Assembly (NCBI RefSeq): GCF_009765355.1
Contig: NZ_VTHK01000023.1
Coordinates: 62,001 to 126,000 of the forward strand
Direction: 5' to 3'
Origin: Amycolatopsis anabasis
GTDB taxonomy: Bacteria; Actinomycetota; Actinomycetes; Mycobacteriales; Pseudonocardiaceae
DNA length: 64,000 bases
Part shown: piece after piece, positions 8,864 to 17,446 of the stretch
How the letters are laid out: each line of letters begins with the position of its first letter
Numbering within the stretch: the stretch's first letter is position 1
The notes under the pieces: generated by a model
What the model saw: the letters and a program-made list of their open reading frames with translations, nothing else
Databases searched by the model: none
What the model was told of the DNA's origin: nothing
Made by a program: the position numbers and the translations under genes

Positions 8864-9735
8864 CGCACGATCCGATCGACGGCTGTGCGGATCGCGTCGG
8901 CCAGGGGGCGTTGTGGCGCGCGGGTCAGCAGGTCCGCGAGGGCGAACAGGTCCAGGGCTCGCGCGGTCTCGCGCCAGCCGCCGGGTAGCGGGCCGTATCC
9001 GGCGAGCACACCGCCGGTGAACGGGGTGTCCCCGAACCGCAACACGTTGCCGAGGTCGGCGAGCGGGCTGCCGCTGAACGCGAACTCCCAGTCGAGCACG
9101 GTCACCCGCCAGCCGTCCCCGGACCGTTCGGCCAGCAGGTTCTTCGGGTTGAAGTCGGAGTGCACCAGCCGCGACTCGTCGGCGATCCGCGCGATCAGCG
9201 GCGCCCCGCGTTCGGCGGCGGCGAGCAGGCCGTCCCGGTCGGCCGCGGTCAGCGCCCACCCCGGGTCGGCGCGGACCCAGCCCGGCAGATCGCCGGTTCC
9301 GGCGACCGGTTCGGGGACGAGCGTGGCGTCGGTGAAGAACCCGCCGCGGTCGAACCGGATCGTGCCGATCGCGGCCAGCACGCGCCCGGCGGTGATCCCG
9401 AGCGACTCGGCGTCGTGGCTGGGCAACTCGCGCAGTAGTTCCTCGACCGCGGTGCCGGGGACGAACTCGAGCAGCAGCGCCGAGCCGCCCGGTTCGGCGG
9501 CCACCACCTCGGCGACCGGCACCACTGGCCGCACCCGCCGCGCCAGTGCCGCCTCGACTTCCGCCCGCGCTTCGCCCAGGTACCTCCGCAGCACGTACCG
9601 CCGCCCGTCCGCGCAGGCCAGCAGCAGGTTCTCATTGCGGTAACCGCCGGAGAGCCGCCGCTCGACGACCGGTCGTTTCCCGAGGAGGGCAACGGTTTCC
9701 AGCCAGTGCCGGGTGCGTTCGGTCACCTCATGCAT
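8860..9735 (-). CDS. aminoglycoside-phosphotransferase-fold (APH) family protein
   Basis: A 291-residue kinase-like protein. It shows the nucleotide loop region RRLSGGYRNENLLLA, the catalytic loop VHSDFNPKNLL and the metal loop VLDWEFAFSG, all intact, so it is probably an active small-molecule kinase. Low similarity to classical resistance enzymes is expected for these chromosomal copies; the substrate is unknown and resistance should not be assumed. It is divergent from hrpA with 45 bases between starts and convergent, with a 4-base overlap, with the Pro/Gln-rich membrane protein. Confidence 0.8.
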   Translation of the reverse strand: MHEVTERTRHWLETVALLGKRPVVERRLSGGYRNENLLLACADGRRYVLRRYLGEARAEVEAALARRVRPVVPVAEVVAAEPGGSALLLEFVPGTAVEELLRELPSHDAESLGITAGRVLAAIGTIRFDRGGFFTDATLVPEPVAGTGDLPGWVRADPGWALTAADRDGLLAAAERGAPLIARIADESRLVHSDFNPKNLLAERSGDGWRVTVLDWEFAFSGSPLADLGNVLRFGDTPFTGGVLAGYGPLPGGWRETARALDLFALADLLTRAPQRPLADAIRTAVDRIVR

Positions 9736-9780
9736 ATTCGGAGGCTACTTCGGTCACACACCGCTATCCTTGTTCGAGGT

Positions 9781-12700
9781 ATGTCTACGCGATCCCCCCT
9801 CGATGACCTCCGGGCCCGGCTGCCCGAGTTGATGCCGCGCGACCAGCATCGGCTGCGCCGCCGCCTCGACGGCGCGCGCAAGGCACGCAACCGGGAAGCC
9901 GTCCTGGGGCAGATCGCCGCGGATGTCGAGGCCGCGGAACTGCGGATCCAGCGCCGCCGCGAATCGCTGCCCAAGATCGAATATCCCGCCGAGCTGCCGG
10001 TCAGCCAGCGCAAGGACGATCTCGCCGCGGCCATCCGGGACCACCAGGTGGTCATCGTGGCGGGGGAGACCGGATCGGGCAAGACCACCCAGCTGCCCAA
10101 GATCTGCCTGGAACTCGGCCTCGGGGTGCGCGGCCAGATCGGGCACACCCAGCCCCGCCGGCTGGCCGCGCGCACGGTCGCCGAACGCATCGCGAGCGAG
10201 CTGAACACCGAGCTGGGCAGCACGGTCGGGTACAAGGTCCGGTTCACCGACTCCTCGGGTGACAACACCCTGGTCAAGCTGATGACCGACGGCATCCTGC
10301 TCGCGGAGATCCAGAGCGACCGGATGCTGCGCCAGTACGACACGCTGATCATCGACGAGGCGCACGAGCGCAGCCTGAACATCGACTTCCTGCTCGGCTA
10401 CGTGAAGCAGCTGCTGCCGCGCCGCCCGGATCTGAAGGTGATCATCACCTCGGCGACCATCGATCCGGAGCGGTTCGCCAAGCACTTCGGGGACGCGCCG
10501 ATCGTCGAGGTGTCCGGGCGGACCTATCCGGTGGAGGTCCGGTACCGGCCGATCATCGACGACACCGATCCGGATTCGATCGACAAGGACCGCGACCAGA
10601 CGCAGGCGATCTGCGACGCGGTCGACGAGCTCGCGCTGGAGGGACCGGGCGACATCCTGGTGTTCCTGTCCGGGGAGCGCGAGATCCGGGACACCGCCGA
10701 CGCGCTGGCGAAGCAGAACCTGCCGGGCACCGAGATCCTGCCGCTGTACGCCCGGCTGTCGGCCGCCGATCAGCACCGCGTGTTCCAGCGGCACACCGGC
10801 CGCCGGGTCGTGCTGGCCACCAACGTGGCCGAGACCTCGCTGACCGTGCCGGGCATCAAGTACGTCGTCGATCCGGGCACCGCGCGGATTTCGCGGTACA
10901 GCCACCGGACCAAGGTGCAGCGGCTGCCGATCGAGGCCGTTTCCCAGGCGTCGGCCAACCAGCGCAAGGGCCGGTGCGGGCGGACCTCGGACGGTATCTG
11001 CATCCGGCTGTACTCCGAGGAGGACTTCGAAGCGCGCCCGGAGTTCACCGATCCGGAGATCCTGCGGACGAACCTGGCCTCGGTGATCCTGCAGATGACC
11101 TCGCTCGGGCTAGGGGACATCGCCGCGTTCCCGTTCGTCGAACCGCCGGATCGCCGCCAGATCACCGACGGCGTGAACCTGCTCCGCGAACTGGGCGCGT
11201 TCGACTCCGACGGCAAGCTGACGCCGGTCGGCCGCCAGCTCGCCCAGCTGCCGGTGGATCCGCGGATGGGCCGCATGGTGGTGGAAGCCGCCGCGACCGG
11301 TTGCGTCCGCGAGGTGATGATCATCGCGGCGGCACTGTCCATTCAGGACCCGCGCGAGCGCCCGGCGGAGAAGCAGCAGGCCGCCGACGAGAAGCACGCG
11401 CGGTTCGTGGACAAGACCTCGGATTTCCAGGCCTACCTGAACCTGTGGGAGTACCTGGCCGAGCAGCAGAAAGCCTTGTCCACCAACCAGTTCCGCAAAA
11501 TGTGCCGGGCCGAGTACCTGAACTACCTGCGGGTGCGCGAATGGCAGGACATCTACAGCCAGCTCCGCCAGCTCGCCAAACCGCTCGGCATCACGTTGAA
11601 CAGCACACCCGCCGACGCACAGCGCGTGCACACCGCGCTCGCCGCCGGGTTGCTGTCGCACATCGGCCTGAAGGACCCGGCGGCGGGGGACTACCTCGGC
11701 GCCCGGGGCGCCCGGTTCTCGGTGTTCCCCGGTTCGGCGCTGTTCAAGAAGCAGCCGCGGTTCGTGATGTCCGCCGAACTGGTGGAGACCTCGCGCCTGT
11801 GGGGCCGGGTCAACGCCCGGATCGAGCCGGAGTGGGTGGAGCCGCTGGCCGGGCACGTCGTCAAGCGCACCTATTCCGAGCCGCACTGGGAACGCAAGCA
11901 GGGCGCGGTGATGGCGAGCGAAAAGGTCACCCTGTACGGCGTCCCGCTGGTGGCCGGGCGCAAGGTGAACTACGGCCGCATCGATCCGGAGACCTCGCGC
12001 GAGCTGTTCATCCGGCACGCGCTGGTCGAAGGCGACTGGCACACGAACCACCGGTTCTTCCAGGAGAACCGCGCACTGCTCGAAGAGGTCGAGGACCTGG
12101 AGAACCGGGCCCGCCGCCGCGACATCCTGGTCGACGACGAGACGTTGTTCGAGTTCTACGATCAGCGCGTCGGCCCGGAGGTGGTGTCCGCCCGGCATTT
12201 CGACACCTGGTGGAAGAAGACCCGTCGCGATCAGCCGGATCTGCTCAACTTCGAGAAGCAGATGCTGATCAACGAGACCGCGGAGGACGTGCGTGCCTCG
12301 GACTACCCGGACACCTGGACCCAGGGCGAACTGTCCTTCCGCCTGACCTACCAGTTCGAACCCGGAGCCGACGCCGACGGGGTGACCGTGCACGTGCCGC
12401 TCCAAGTGCTCAACCAGGTCAGCCCGGACGGTTTCGACTGGCAGGTGCCCGGGCTGCGCGAGGAACTGGTGACCGCGCTGATCAAGTCGTTGCCGAAGCA
12501 GCTGCGCCGCAATTTCGTTCCCGCGCCCGATCACGCCAAGCTCGTGCTGTCCACTGTGGATCCGTCGCGGGGCCCGCTGCTGGACGTGCTCGCCGAGGAG
12601 CTCGAGCGACTGCGCGGGGTGCGCGTTCCGCCGGATGCCTGGCAGTTGGACCAGGTGCCCGGTCATCTCCGGGTCACCTTCCGAGTGGTCGACGAGCGGA

Positions 12701-13653
12701 ACCGGAAACTCCGAGAAGGCAAAGATCTGGATTCCTTGAAGCGCGAGCTGAGCGGCGAGGTCCGCGCCACGATTTCCGCCGCCGCCGACAGCGTCGAGAA
12801 GTCCGGCCTGCGCACCCCGGCTTTCGGTGACCTGCCGCGGGTTTTCGAGGGCAAGCGGCGCGGCCTCGCGGTGAAGGCGTTCCCCGCGCTGGTCGACGAG
12901 GGCGAATCGGTCGCCGTCCGGATGCTGGACACGCCGGAGCAGCAGCGGCACGAGATGTGGCGCGGCACCCGGAAGTTGTTGCGCCTGAACCTGCCGTCCC
13001 CGATGAAGTTCATCAACCGCAATCTGGGCAACCAGGCCAAACTGGTCCTGAACCGCAATCCGCACGGCAGCGTGGCCGCGTTGCTGGAGGACTGCGTCGA
13101 CTGCGCGGTGGACAAACTCATCGCCGACAACGGCGGCCCGGTTTTCGACGAGGCGGGTTTCCAGGTGCTGCTCGACAAGGTCCGCGGCCCGTTGAACGGT
13201 CTGGTGCTGGATGTGCTCAACGAGGTCGAACGCATTTTGCGCGCCGCCAACGACGTCGAGACCCGCCTGGCCGACGCCCGGGGCCCGAAGGAATCCCTGT
13301 CCGATATCCGCCACCAGTTGTCGTCGCTGATCCAGCCGGGTTTCGTCACGGCCACCGGCATCGACCGCTTGCCCGATCTCGTCCGCTATCTCCGCGGTAT
13401 CGAACGACGCCTGGACAAACTCGCCACCGGCGCCGCCCGCGACCTCGAGCACCTGCGCGACGTCCAATGGCTGGAAGGCGAATACCGGGCCCTGCTGGAA
13501 ACCGTGCCGCCCGGCACTTCGCCCCCACCCGCCCTGGTCGACATCCGCTGGATGATCGAGGAACTGCGGGTGAGCTATTTCGCGCAAACTTTGGGCACCG
13601 CCTATCCGGTGTCCACCAAACGGGTCCTTCGCGCCATGGACGAGATCCCGTAG
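9781..13653 (+). CDS. hrpA: ATP-dependent RNA helicase HrpA
   Basis: A 1290-residue DEAH-box helicase, full length for actinobacterial HrpA. Walker A GETGSGKTTQ is near residue 92, DEAH in IIDEAHERSLN near 190, SATID follows, motif V is TNVAETSLTVPG and motif VI is QRKGRCGRTSDG. Helicase-associated and OB-fold domains follow, then the long DUF3418-type C-terminus. HrpA remodels mRNA and ribosomes in E. coli; that role is family knowledge. ATG 9781 is preceded only by a close GAGGT, so translation may be weak or nearly leaderless. It is transcribed alone. Confidence 0.95.
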   Translation: MSTRSPLDDLRARLPELMPRDQHRLRRRLDGARKARNREAVLGQIAADVEAAELRIQRRRESLPKIEYPAELPVSQRKDDLAAAIRDHQVVIVAGETGSGKTTQLPKICLELGLGVRGQIGHTQPRRLAARTVAERIASELNTELGSTVGYKVRFTDSSGDNTLVKLMTDGILLAEIQSDRMLRQYDTLIIDEAHERSLNIDFLLGYVKQLLPRRPDLKVIITSATIDPERFAKHFGDAPIVEVSGRTYPVEVRYRPIIDDTDPDSIDKDRDQTQAICDAVDELALEGPGDILVFLSGEREIRDTADALAKQNLPGTEILPLYARLSAADQHRVFQRHTGRRVVLATNVAETSLTVPGIKYVVDPGTARISRYSHRTKVQRLPIEAVSQASANQRKGRCGRTSDGICIRLYSEEDFEARPEFTDPEILRTNLASVILQMTSLGLGDIAAFPFVEPPDRRQITDGVNLLRELGAFDSDGKLTPVGRQLAQLPVDPRMGRMVVEAAATGCVREVMIIAAALSIQDPRERPAEKQQAADEKHARFVDKTSDFQAYLNLWEYLAEQQKALSTNQFRKMCRAEYLNYLRVREWQDIYSQLRQLAKPLGITLNSTPADAQRVHTALAAGLLSHIGLKDPAAGDYLGARGARFSVFPGSALFKKQPRFVMSAELVETSRLWGRVNARIEPEWVEPLAGHVVKRTYSEPHWERKQGAVMASEKVTLYGVPLVAGRKVNYGRIDPETSRELFIRHALVEGDWHTNHRFFQENRALLEEVEDLENRARRRDILVDDETLFEFYDQRVGPEVVSARHFDTWWKKTRRDQPDLLNFEKQMLINETAEDVRASDYPDTWTQGELSFRLTYQFEPGADADGVTVHVPLQVLNQVSPDGFDWQVPGLREELVTALIKSLPKQLRRNFVPAPDHAKLVLSTVDPSRGPLLDVLAEELERLRGVRVPPDAWQLDQVPGHLRVTFRVVDERNRKLREGKDLDSLKRELSGEVRATISAAADSVEKSGLRTPAFGDLPRVFEGKRRGLAVKAFPALVDEGESVAVRMLDTPEQQRHEMWRGTRKLLRLNLPSPMKFINRNLGNQAKLVLNRNPHGSVAALLEDCVDCAVDKLIADNGGPVFDEAGFQVLLDKVRGPLNGLVLDVLNEVERILRAANDVETRLADARGPKESLSDIRHQLSSLIQPGFVTATGIDRLPDLVRYLRGIERRLDKLATGAARDLEHLRDVQWLEGEYRALLETVPPGTSPPPALVDIRWMIEELRVSYFAQTLGTAYPVSTKRVLRAMDEIP

Positions 13654-13684
13654 ATTCCCCTCGAGCCATCGAAAGGGGATCTCC

Positions 13685-14140
13685 ATGGAAAAGTCGCGAA
13701 GGACCGTGTTCGCCGCCACCATCGCACTGGTGATCGGGCTGGGCGGCGGCGTCGCCTCCGCGTCCGCCGTCGCACCCACCTCCGAACCCGCCGCCGCCGA
13801 GCAGTCGACCGGCCCGGGCACTCCGTTCAAGCGGACGGAACTGTACTTCGGCACGGAAAAGCCGACCGGCGGTGAGGTCACCCCGGAGGAGTTCGAGAAC
13901 TTCGTCGACAAGGAGATCACCCCCGCCTTTCCGGACGGATTGACCCAGCTTTCCGCCAAAGGCCAATGGAAACGCGGCGCGGAAATCGTCAAGGAAGCAA
14001 CCTACGTGGTGATCCTGTTCTATCCGTTCGCCAACCAGGATGCCAATCGCGAGATCGAGGAAATCCGCGCCGACTACAAGAAGTTCTTCGACCAGGATTC
14101 GGTGGCCCGGGTGGACACCACACAACGGGTTTCGTTCTAG
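13685..14140 (+). CDS. secreted DUF3574 family protein
   Basis: A 151-residue protein with an N-terminal signal peptide (RRTVFAATIALVIGLGGGVASASA, cut near residue 28). The mature domain reads RTELYFGTEKP, DKEITPAFPDGLT and ends VARVDTTQRVSF, which matches DUF3574, a conserved actinobacterial and proteobacterial domain of unknown function. AAAGGGG lies ahead of the ATG. It is monocistronic and convergent with the HNH gene, 10 bases apart. Confidence 0.8.
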   Translation: MEKSRRTVFAATIALVIGLGGGVASASAVAPTSEPAAAEQSTGPGTPFKRTELYFGTEKPTGGEVTPEEFENFVDKEITPAFPDGLTQLSAKGQWKRGAEIVKEATYVVILFYPFANQDANREIEEIRADYKKFFDQDSVARVDTTQRVSF

Positions 14141-14150
14141 CGAGGGCACG

Positions 14151-15302
14151 TCAGGCGGCCCGGGTTTCGTGGAGTGGTTCGGGCCGACTGATATATGTGC
14201 CCCCGGTGGGGGTGGTGATGGTGATGCTGCCGTCGGGTTGTGCGTCGAACCTCCAGCCAGGCTGATCCTTCAGGTAGTGGTGTCGTTCGCACCAGCCGCC
14301 GAGGTTGCTCTTGTCGGTGTTTCCACCCTTGGCCCAGTCCTGGGTGTGGTCGATGTCGCCGCACTGCGCGGGCCGGTTGCATCCGGGTGCGCGGCATTCG
14401 CGGTCGCGGAGGCGGATGTAGCGGTCCAGTGCTGCGGGTGGCCGGTAGCGGGTGCGGCCTACGTCGGCCGGTAGGCCGGTGATGGGGTCGGTGACGAGCC
14501 TGCGCCAGGTGGAGTTGGTGCCGTAGGCGATCTCGCGGGCGATGGATGCGGGGATGGGGCCGTATCCGGCCAACTGAGCGGGGTCGCTGTTGAGTCCGGC
14601 CAGGGTGGTGAGGTCAACATAGACGAAGATGTCGGCTTTCGGATCAGCGCTGGCGGTACCGAGGCAGCGTTCGATCAGAATGTCGGCCCGCAACTGATCC
14701 AGGGTGCGCGACTCATCCTTGGTTTTCCTCTTCCGGGCTTCGCGGTCGATGCTCTGGTAGGCGGCGCTGCCTTTTTCCGCTGGCACATCAGCGACCATGG
14801 TGGACATGCCATGGTCTTGGTGGATCAACTGCAGTTGCCGGTCGGCGCGCCTGGCCTTGCACCGGGCTTCATATCCCTCCTTGTCGACCTTGGCGATCCA
14901 GTAATTCACCACGCCTCGCAGGGCGGACGGGTTTCTGCCCTTTAACCGGCTGGCCATGATGGCATCCACCTCGCGGGCCTTCTCATCGCTCAAATACGCT
15001 GTGGGCTCGGCGACTTTGGAGGCTTTCTCCTCGTCGATCACCCCACCCTCCATGGCCTTCAAGGTCTCCGGTAGCCGGGTGGTGAGTGCCCGCGCCAAGG
15101 CGACCTTCTTCGCCGCCTTGTGCTCGACCAGATTCAGTAGCCAGGCGACTTCGACGGGTACCCCGCGGGATCTTTCCTGCAGGTTGTCCAGTTCGGCAAT
15201 GGCTCTCAACTGCCGAGCCTGCGCCTGCGCAATCTCCTCCCCCTCCAACTGAATAATCTCTTTCAACTCCACAAGCCGAGTATTTGTTTCCACGTCTCCC
15301 AT
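14151..15302 (-). CDS. DUF222 / HNH endonuclease domain protein
   Basis: A 383-residue member of the actinobacterial multi-copy DUF222-HNH family. The N-terminal DUF222 helical region covers about residues 20-290. The C-terminal HNH nuclease has RECRAPGCNRPAQCGDIDH, then NLGGWCERHHYLKD, with both zinc CxxC-type pairs and the catalytic His present. The family is often carried in many copies per genome and behaves like a selfish or mobile element, but no terminal repeats or attached transposase are seen here. GC is lower than in the flanking genes. Function unproven. Confidence 0.88.
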   Translation of the reverse strand: MGDVETNTRLVELKEIIQLEGEEIAQAQARQLRAIAELDNLQERSRGVPVEVAWLLNLVEHKAAKKVALARALTTRLPETLKAMEGGVIDEEKASKVAEPTAYLSDEKAREVDAIMASRLKGRNPSALRGVVNYWIAKVDKEGYEARCKARRADRQLQLIHQDHGMSTMVADVPAEKGSAAYQSIDREARKRKTKDESRTLDQLRADILIERCLGTASADPKADIFVYVDLTTLAGLNSDPAQLAGYGPIPASIAREIAYGTNSTWRRLVTDPITGLPADVGRTRYRPPAALDRYIRLRDRECRAPGCNRPAQCGDIDHTQDWAKGGNTDKSNLGGWCERHHYLKDQPGWRFDAQPDGSITITTPTGGTYISRPEPLHETRAA

Positions 15303-15382
15303 TTTATCGACAACGGAAGATCAACGCCCATCCCGAATGGGTGAATCGGGCACAGAAACCAACGTAACCAAACGTGCCCATT

Positions 15383-15447
15383 CCGTGGGGAACTGTCGCT
15401 GGTGACCAACGACGCGAATCGACACGTGGAGCGACAGTTTCCCACGG
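15383..15447. repeat. 18-bp inverted repeat with 29-base loop
   Basis: The arms 15383-15400 and 15430-15447 match at 17 of 18 positions (left arm CCGTGGGGAACTGTCGCT). The element lies 156 bases after the polymerase stop, in the direction of its transcription. It could be a terminator or a small palindromic mobile repeat; no direct repeats at its ends prove transposition. Confidence 0.6.
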
Positions 15448-15569
15448 CGCGCCGAAGGCGTGCCTGAAACCCAACCCAACTCCCCAAACGCCCACCACCC
15501 CCCCACTCCCGAACGTGCAACTCGCTTGCCCGAGTGTGTAGTTCACCTACCGAGACGGGGGACTCGCGC

Positions 15570-15588
15570 TACCGGAACGGGGAACTCG
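15570..15588. repeat. dispersed short repeat, copy 1
   Basis: The 19-mer TACCGGAACGGGGAACTCG is identical to 47512-47530. Degenerate copies sit next to each: TACCGAGACGGGGGACTCG just upstream here (15549-15567) and TACCGGAACGAGGAAC just downstream at the second site. Both lie in gene-free DNA, so this is a repeat family and not a protein motif. Confidence 0.6.
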
Positions 15589-15602
15589 CGGATCCAGTCA
15601 GC

Positions 15603-17288
15603 TCACTTGGCATCCGCGTAACAATCCACCGCCGCGACGTGCAACGGAAACCGCACCGGACAAGACTCCCCGAACAACAGCTTGCCCACTTCCTCGGCCG
15701 CCGACTCGATCACCCGGCAGACCTCGTCGGCCAGGTCCTCCGGCGAGTGGACCAGAACCTCGTCGTGCTGGAAGAAGACCAGGTGCGCGTCGCCCGGCAA
15801 CCGCTGCCGCAACGTCGCCAGCAACACCGCCGCCCAATCCGCGGCCGTCGCCTGCACCACGAAGTTCCGGGTGAACCGCCCCCAATCCCGGGCCGCGCGC
15901 CGCGCCTTTCCCTCCGCGGCAACGTCCTCGCTCGCGCCCCCGGTCAACGCGCGCCACGCGTCGGAAGGTGCGGGCGAGGTCCGCCCCAGCCGCGAGCGCA
16001 CCCGCTCGCCCCGCTCCCCGGCCTGCGCGGCACGCTCCACATAGGACACCGCCTCCGGGAAGCGCTGGCGCAGCAACGCCAGCAGCGACGACGCCTCCCC
16101 GGCCGTCCCGCCGTACATCGCCGACAACATCGCGATCTTCGCGCGCCCCCGGTCGTCCATCTCCTTCCCCCGGTACAAAGTCCGGGTCCCCGGAGAGAAC
16201 ATCGCCCGCGCCAAACTGTCGTAGAGATCCGTCGACCCCGACACCTCGGCGAGCTTCCGATCACCCGCCAGCGCCGTCAGCACCCGCGGCTCGAGCTGGG
16301 CCGCGTCGGCGACCACCAGTTTCCACCCCGGATCCGCCCGCACGCAGACCCGCAACCGGGCCGGGATCTGCAACGCCCCGCCACCCTGGCTCGCCCAGCG
16401 CCCGGAGACCACCCCGCCCACCACGTACACCGGCCGGAACCGCCCGTCCCGGATCCATTCGTCGATCCACGCCCATCCGTTCGCCGAATGCAACCGCGCG
16501 AGATCCCGGTACTCGAGCAGCGGCGGGACGGCGGGGTGGTCGATCTCCCGCAGCACGTGCGCGCGGGCCGACGGGATCTCGATGCCCTCCCGCCCGAACG
16601 CGCGCACGATCGTCGGCGGACTGTCCGGGTTGACCGGTTTGCCCCCGAACGCGTCGCTGATCCGTGCCGCCAGCTCGACCAGGCGCCGCGGCCGTTGCCC
16701 GGTGGGCACCCGGGGCCCCAGCAACTCGGTCAGCAACGCGTCGTGGACGTCGGCGCGCCACGGCAGCCCGTCCGCCGACATCTCCGCCGCGGCCAGCGCG
16801 CTCGCCGACTCGGCCGCGAACAGCAGGCGCAACCGCTCCGGGTGCTCGGCCCGCCGGATCCGCCGCTCCTGCTCCGCCAGCACCACCCGGCACGCCTCGA
16901 CGACGGACACCCCCTCGGGCAGCCCGGGGCCGCGGGTTTCGAACAGCGTCGGCTGGCGCTCCGCGCCCGGGGGCGCGGGGTCCGGCGGCACCTCCAGCCC
17001 GCGCACCCGCGCATATGCCGCCGCGAGCCCGCGCGGCTCCCGCTCCCGGCCCTCGTAGGCCAGGAGCAGGCCCTCGACCAGGGTCAGATCGTGACATCGC
17101 CGCAACCGGACCCCGGCGCGCAGCAAGGTCGGGTAGGTCTCGCTGACCGACGCGAACACCCAGCGCGGCGGTTGCTCCCGTTCCTGCTCGAGGACGTATT
17201 CGACCAGCTCATCCGGGGTGAACGCATACCGGTTGGAGCCCTCGAGCACGGCAAAGGCGCCCTCCTCCTCGCCGACGATGATGTGCAC
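15603..17288 (-). CDS. bifunctional 3'-5' exonuclease/DNA polymerase (Pol I-like, actinobacterial)
   Basis: A 561-residue protein with the palm/fingers of family A polymerases but no 5' nuclease domain. Motif A is VVADAAQLEPRVLTALAGD (metal Asp and the later Glu kept), motif B RGRAKIAMLSAMYGGT keeps Arg, Lys, Tyr and Gly, and motif C FFQHDEVLVHSP keeps His-Asp-Glu. The N-terminal exonuclease-like half is divergent. The family is common in actinobacteria alongside true PolA; its role in repair or in damage tolerance is not established. GTG 17288 has only a very close AGAGG, so the start is uncertain. Confidence 0.85.
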   Translation of the reverse strand: MHIIVGEEEGAFAVLEGSNRYAFTPDELVEYVLEQEREQPPRWVFASVSETYPTLLRAGVRLRRCHDLTLVEGLLLAYEGREREPRGLAAAYARVRGLEVPPDPAPPGAERQPTLFETRGPGLPEGVSVVEACRVVLAEQERRIRRAEHPERLRLLFAAESASALAAAEMSADGLPWRADVHDALLTELLGPRVPTGQRPRRLVELAARISDAFGGKPVNPDSPPTIVRAFGREGIEIPSARAHVLREIDHPAVPPLLEYRDLARLHSANGWAWIDEWIRDGRFRPVYVVGGVVSGRWASQGGGALQIPARLRVCVRADPGWKLVVADAAQLEPRVLTALAGDRKLAEVSGSTDLYDSLARAMFSPGTRTLYRGKEMDDRGRAKIAMLSAMYGGTAGEASSLLALLRQRFPEAVSYVERAAQAGERGERVRSRLGRTSPAPSDAWRALTGGASEDVAAEGKARRAARDWGRFTRNFVVQATAADWAAVLLATLRQRLPGDAHLVFFQHDEVLVHSPEDLADEVCRVIESAAEEVGKLLFGESCPVRFPLHVAAVDCYADAK

Positions 17289-17378
17289 CTCTTGATTCTG
17301 CTTTGACCCACCGACAATCCTCGGCCCAGGGACTAGCCCGAACGCCCGATCGCATCGGATACTGTCGAGTAACGTCCA

Positions 17379-17394
17379 TACCGTCGGTACGGTA
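17379..17394. promoter_or_regulatory. inverted repeat TACCGT-N4-ACGGTA, possible operator
   Basis: Perfect 6-bp arms (TACCGTCGGTACGGTA) lie 52 bases before the acyl-CoA synthetase start, in the gap between divergent genes. The size and symmetry fit a TetR-type operator, as expected for fatty-acid degradation genes. No regulator is adjacent. Confidence 0.45.
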
Positions 17395-17446
17395 CGTAAC
17401 CGCGCGTGGACGTTCTCTCGGCCGCAGCAGCAACGGAGGTGCCCGG

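Larger units (their letters stand above)
15303..15602. other. repeat-rich intergenic stretch
   Basis: 300 bases with no credible gene; short frames on both strands lack ribosome sites and family resemblance. The stretch holds a large imperfect stem (15383-15447), smaller hairpins near 15326-15340 (CCCAT/ATGGG arms) and a short repeat, TACCGGAACGGGGAACTCG, at 15570-15588. That repeat recurs at 47512-47530. The stretch separates two minus-strand genes and may both end the polymerase transcript and carry the HNH promoter. Confidence 0.6.

Noticed and set aside
8860..9735. aminoglycoside resistance gene
   Set aside because: Only the generic kinase-fold motifs are present; chromosomal APH-fold proteins of this type act on diverse small molecules and resistance cannot be claimed.
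14151..15302. intein or homing endonuclease
   Set aside because: The HNH domain is attached to DUF222 in a free-standing gene; no host protein is interrupted.
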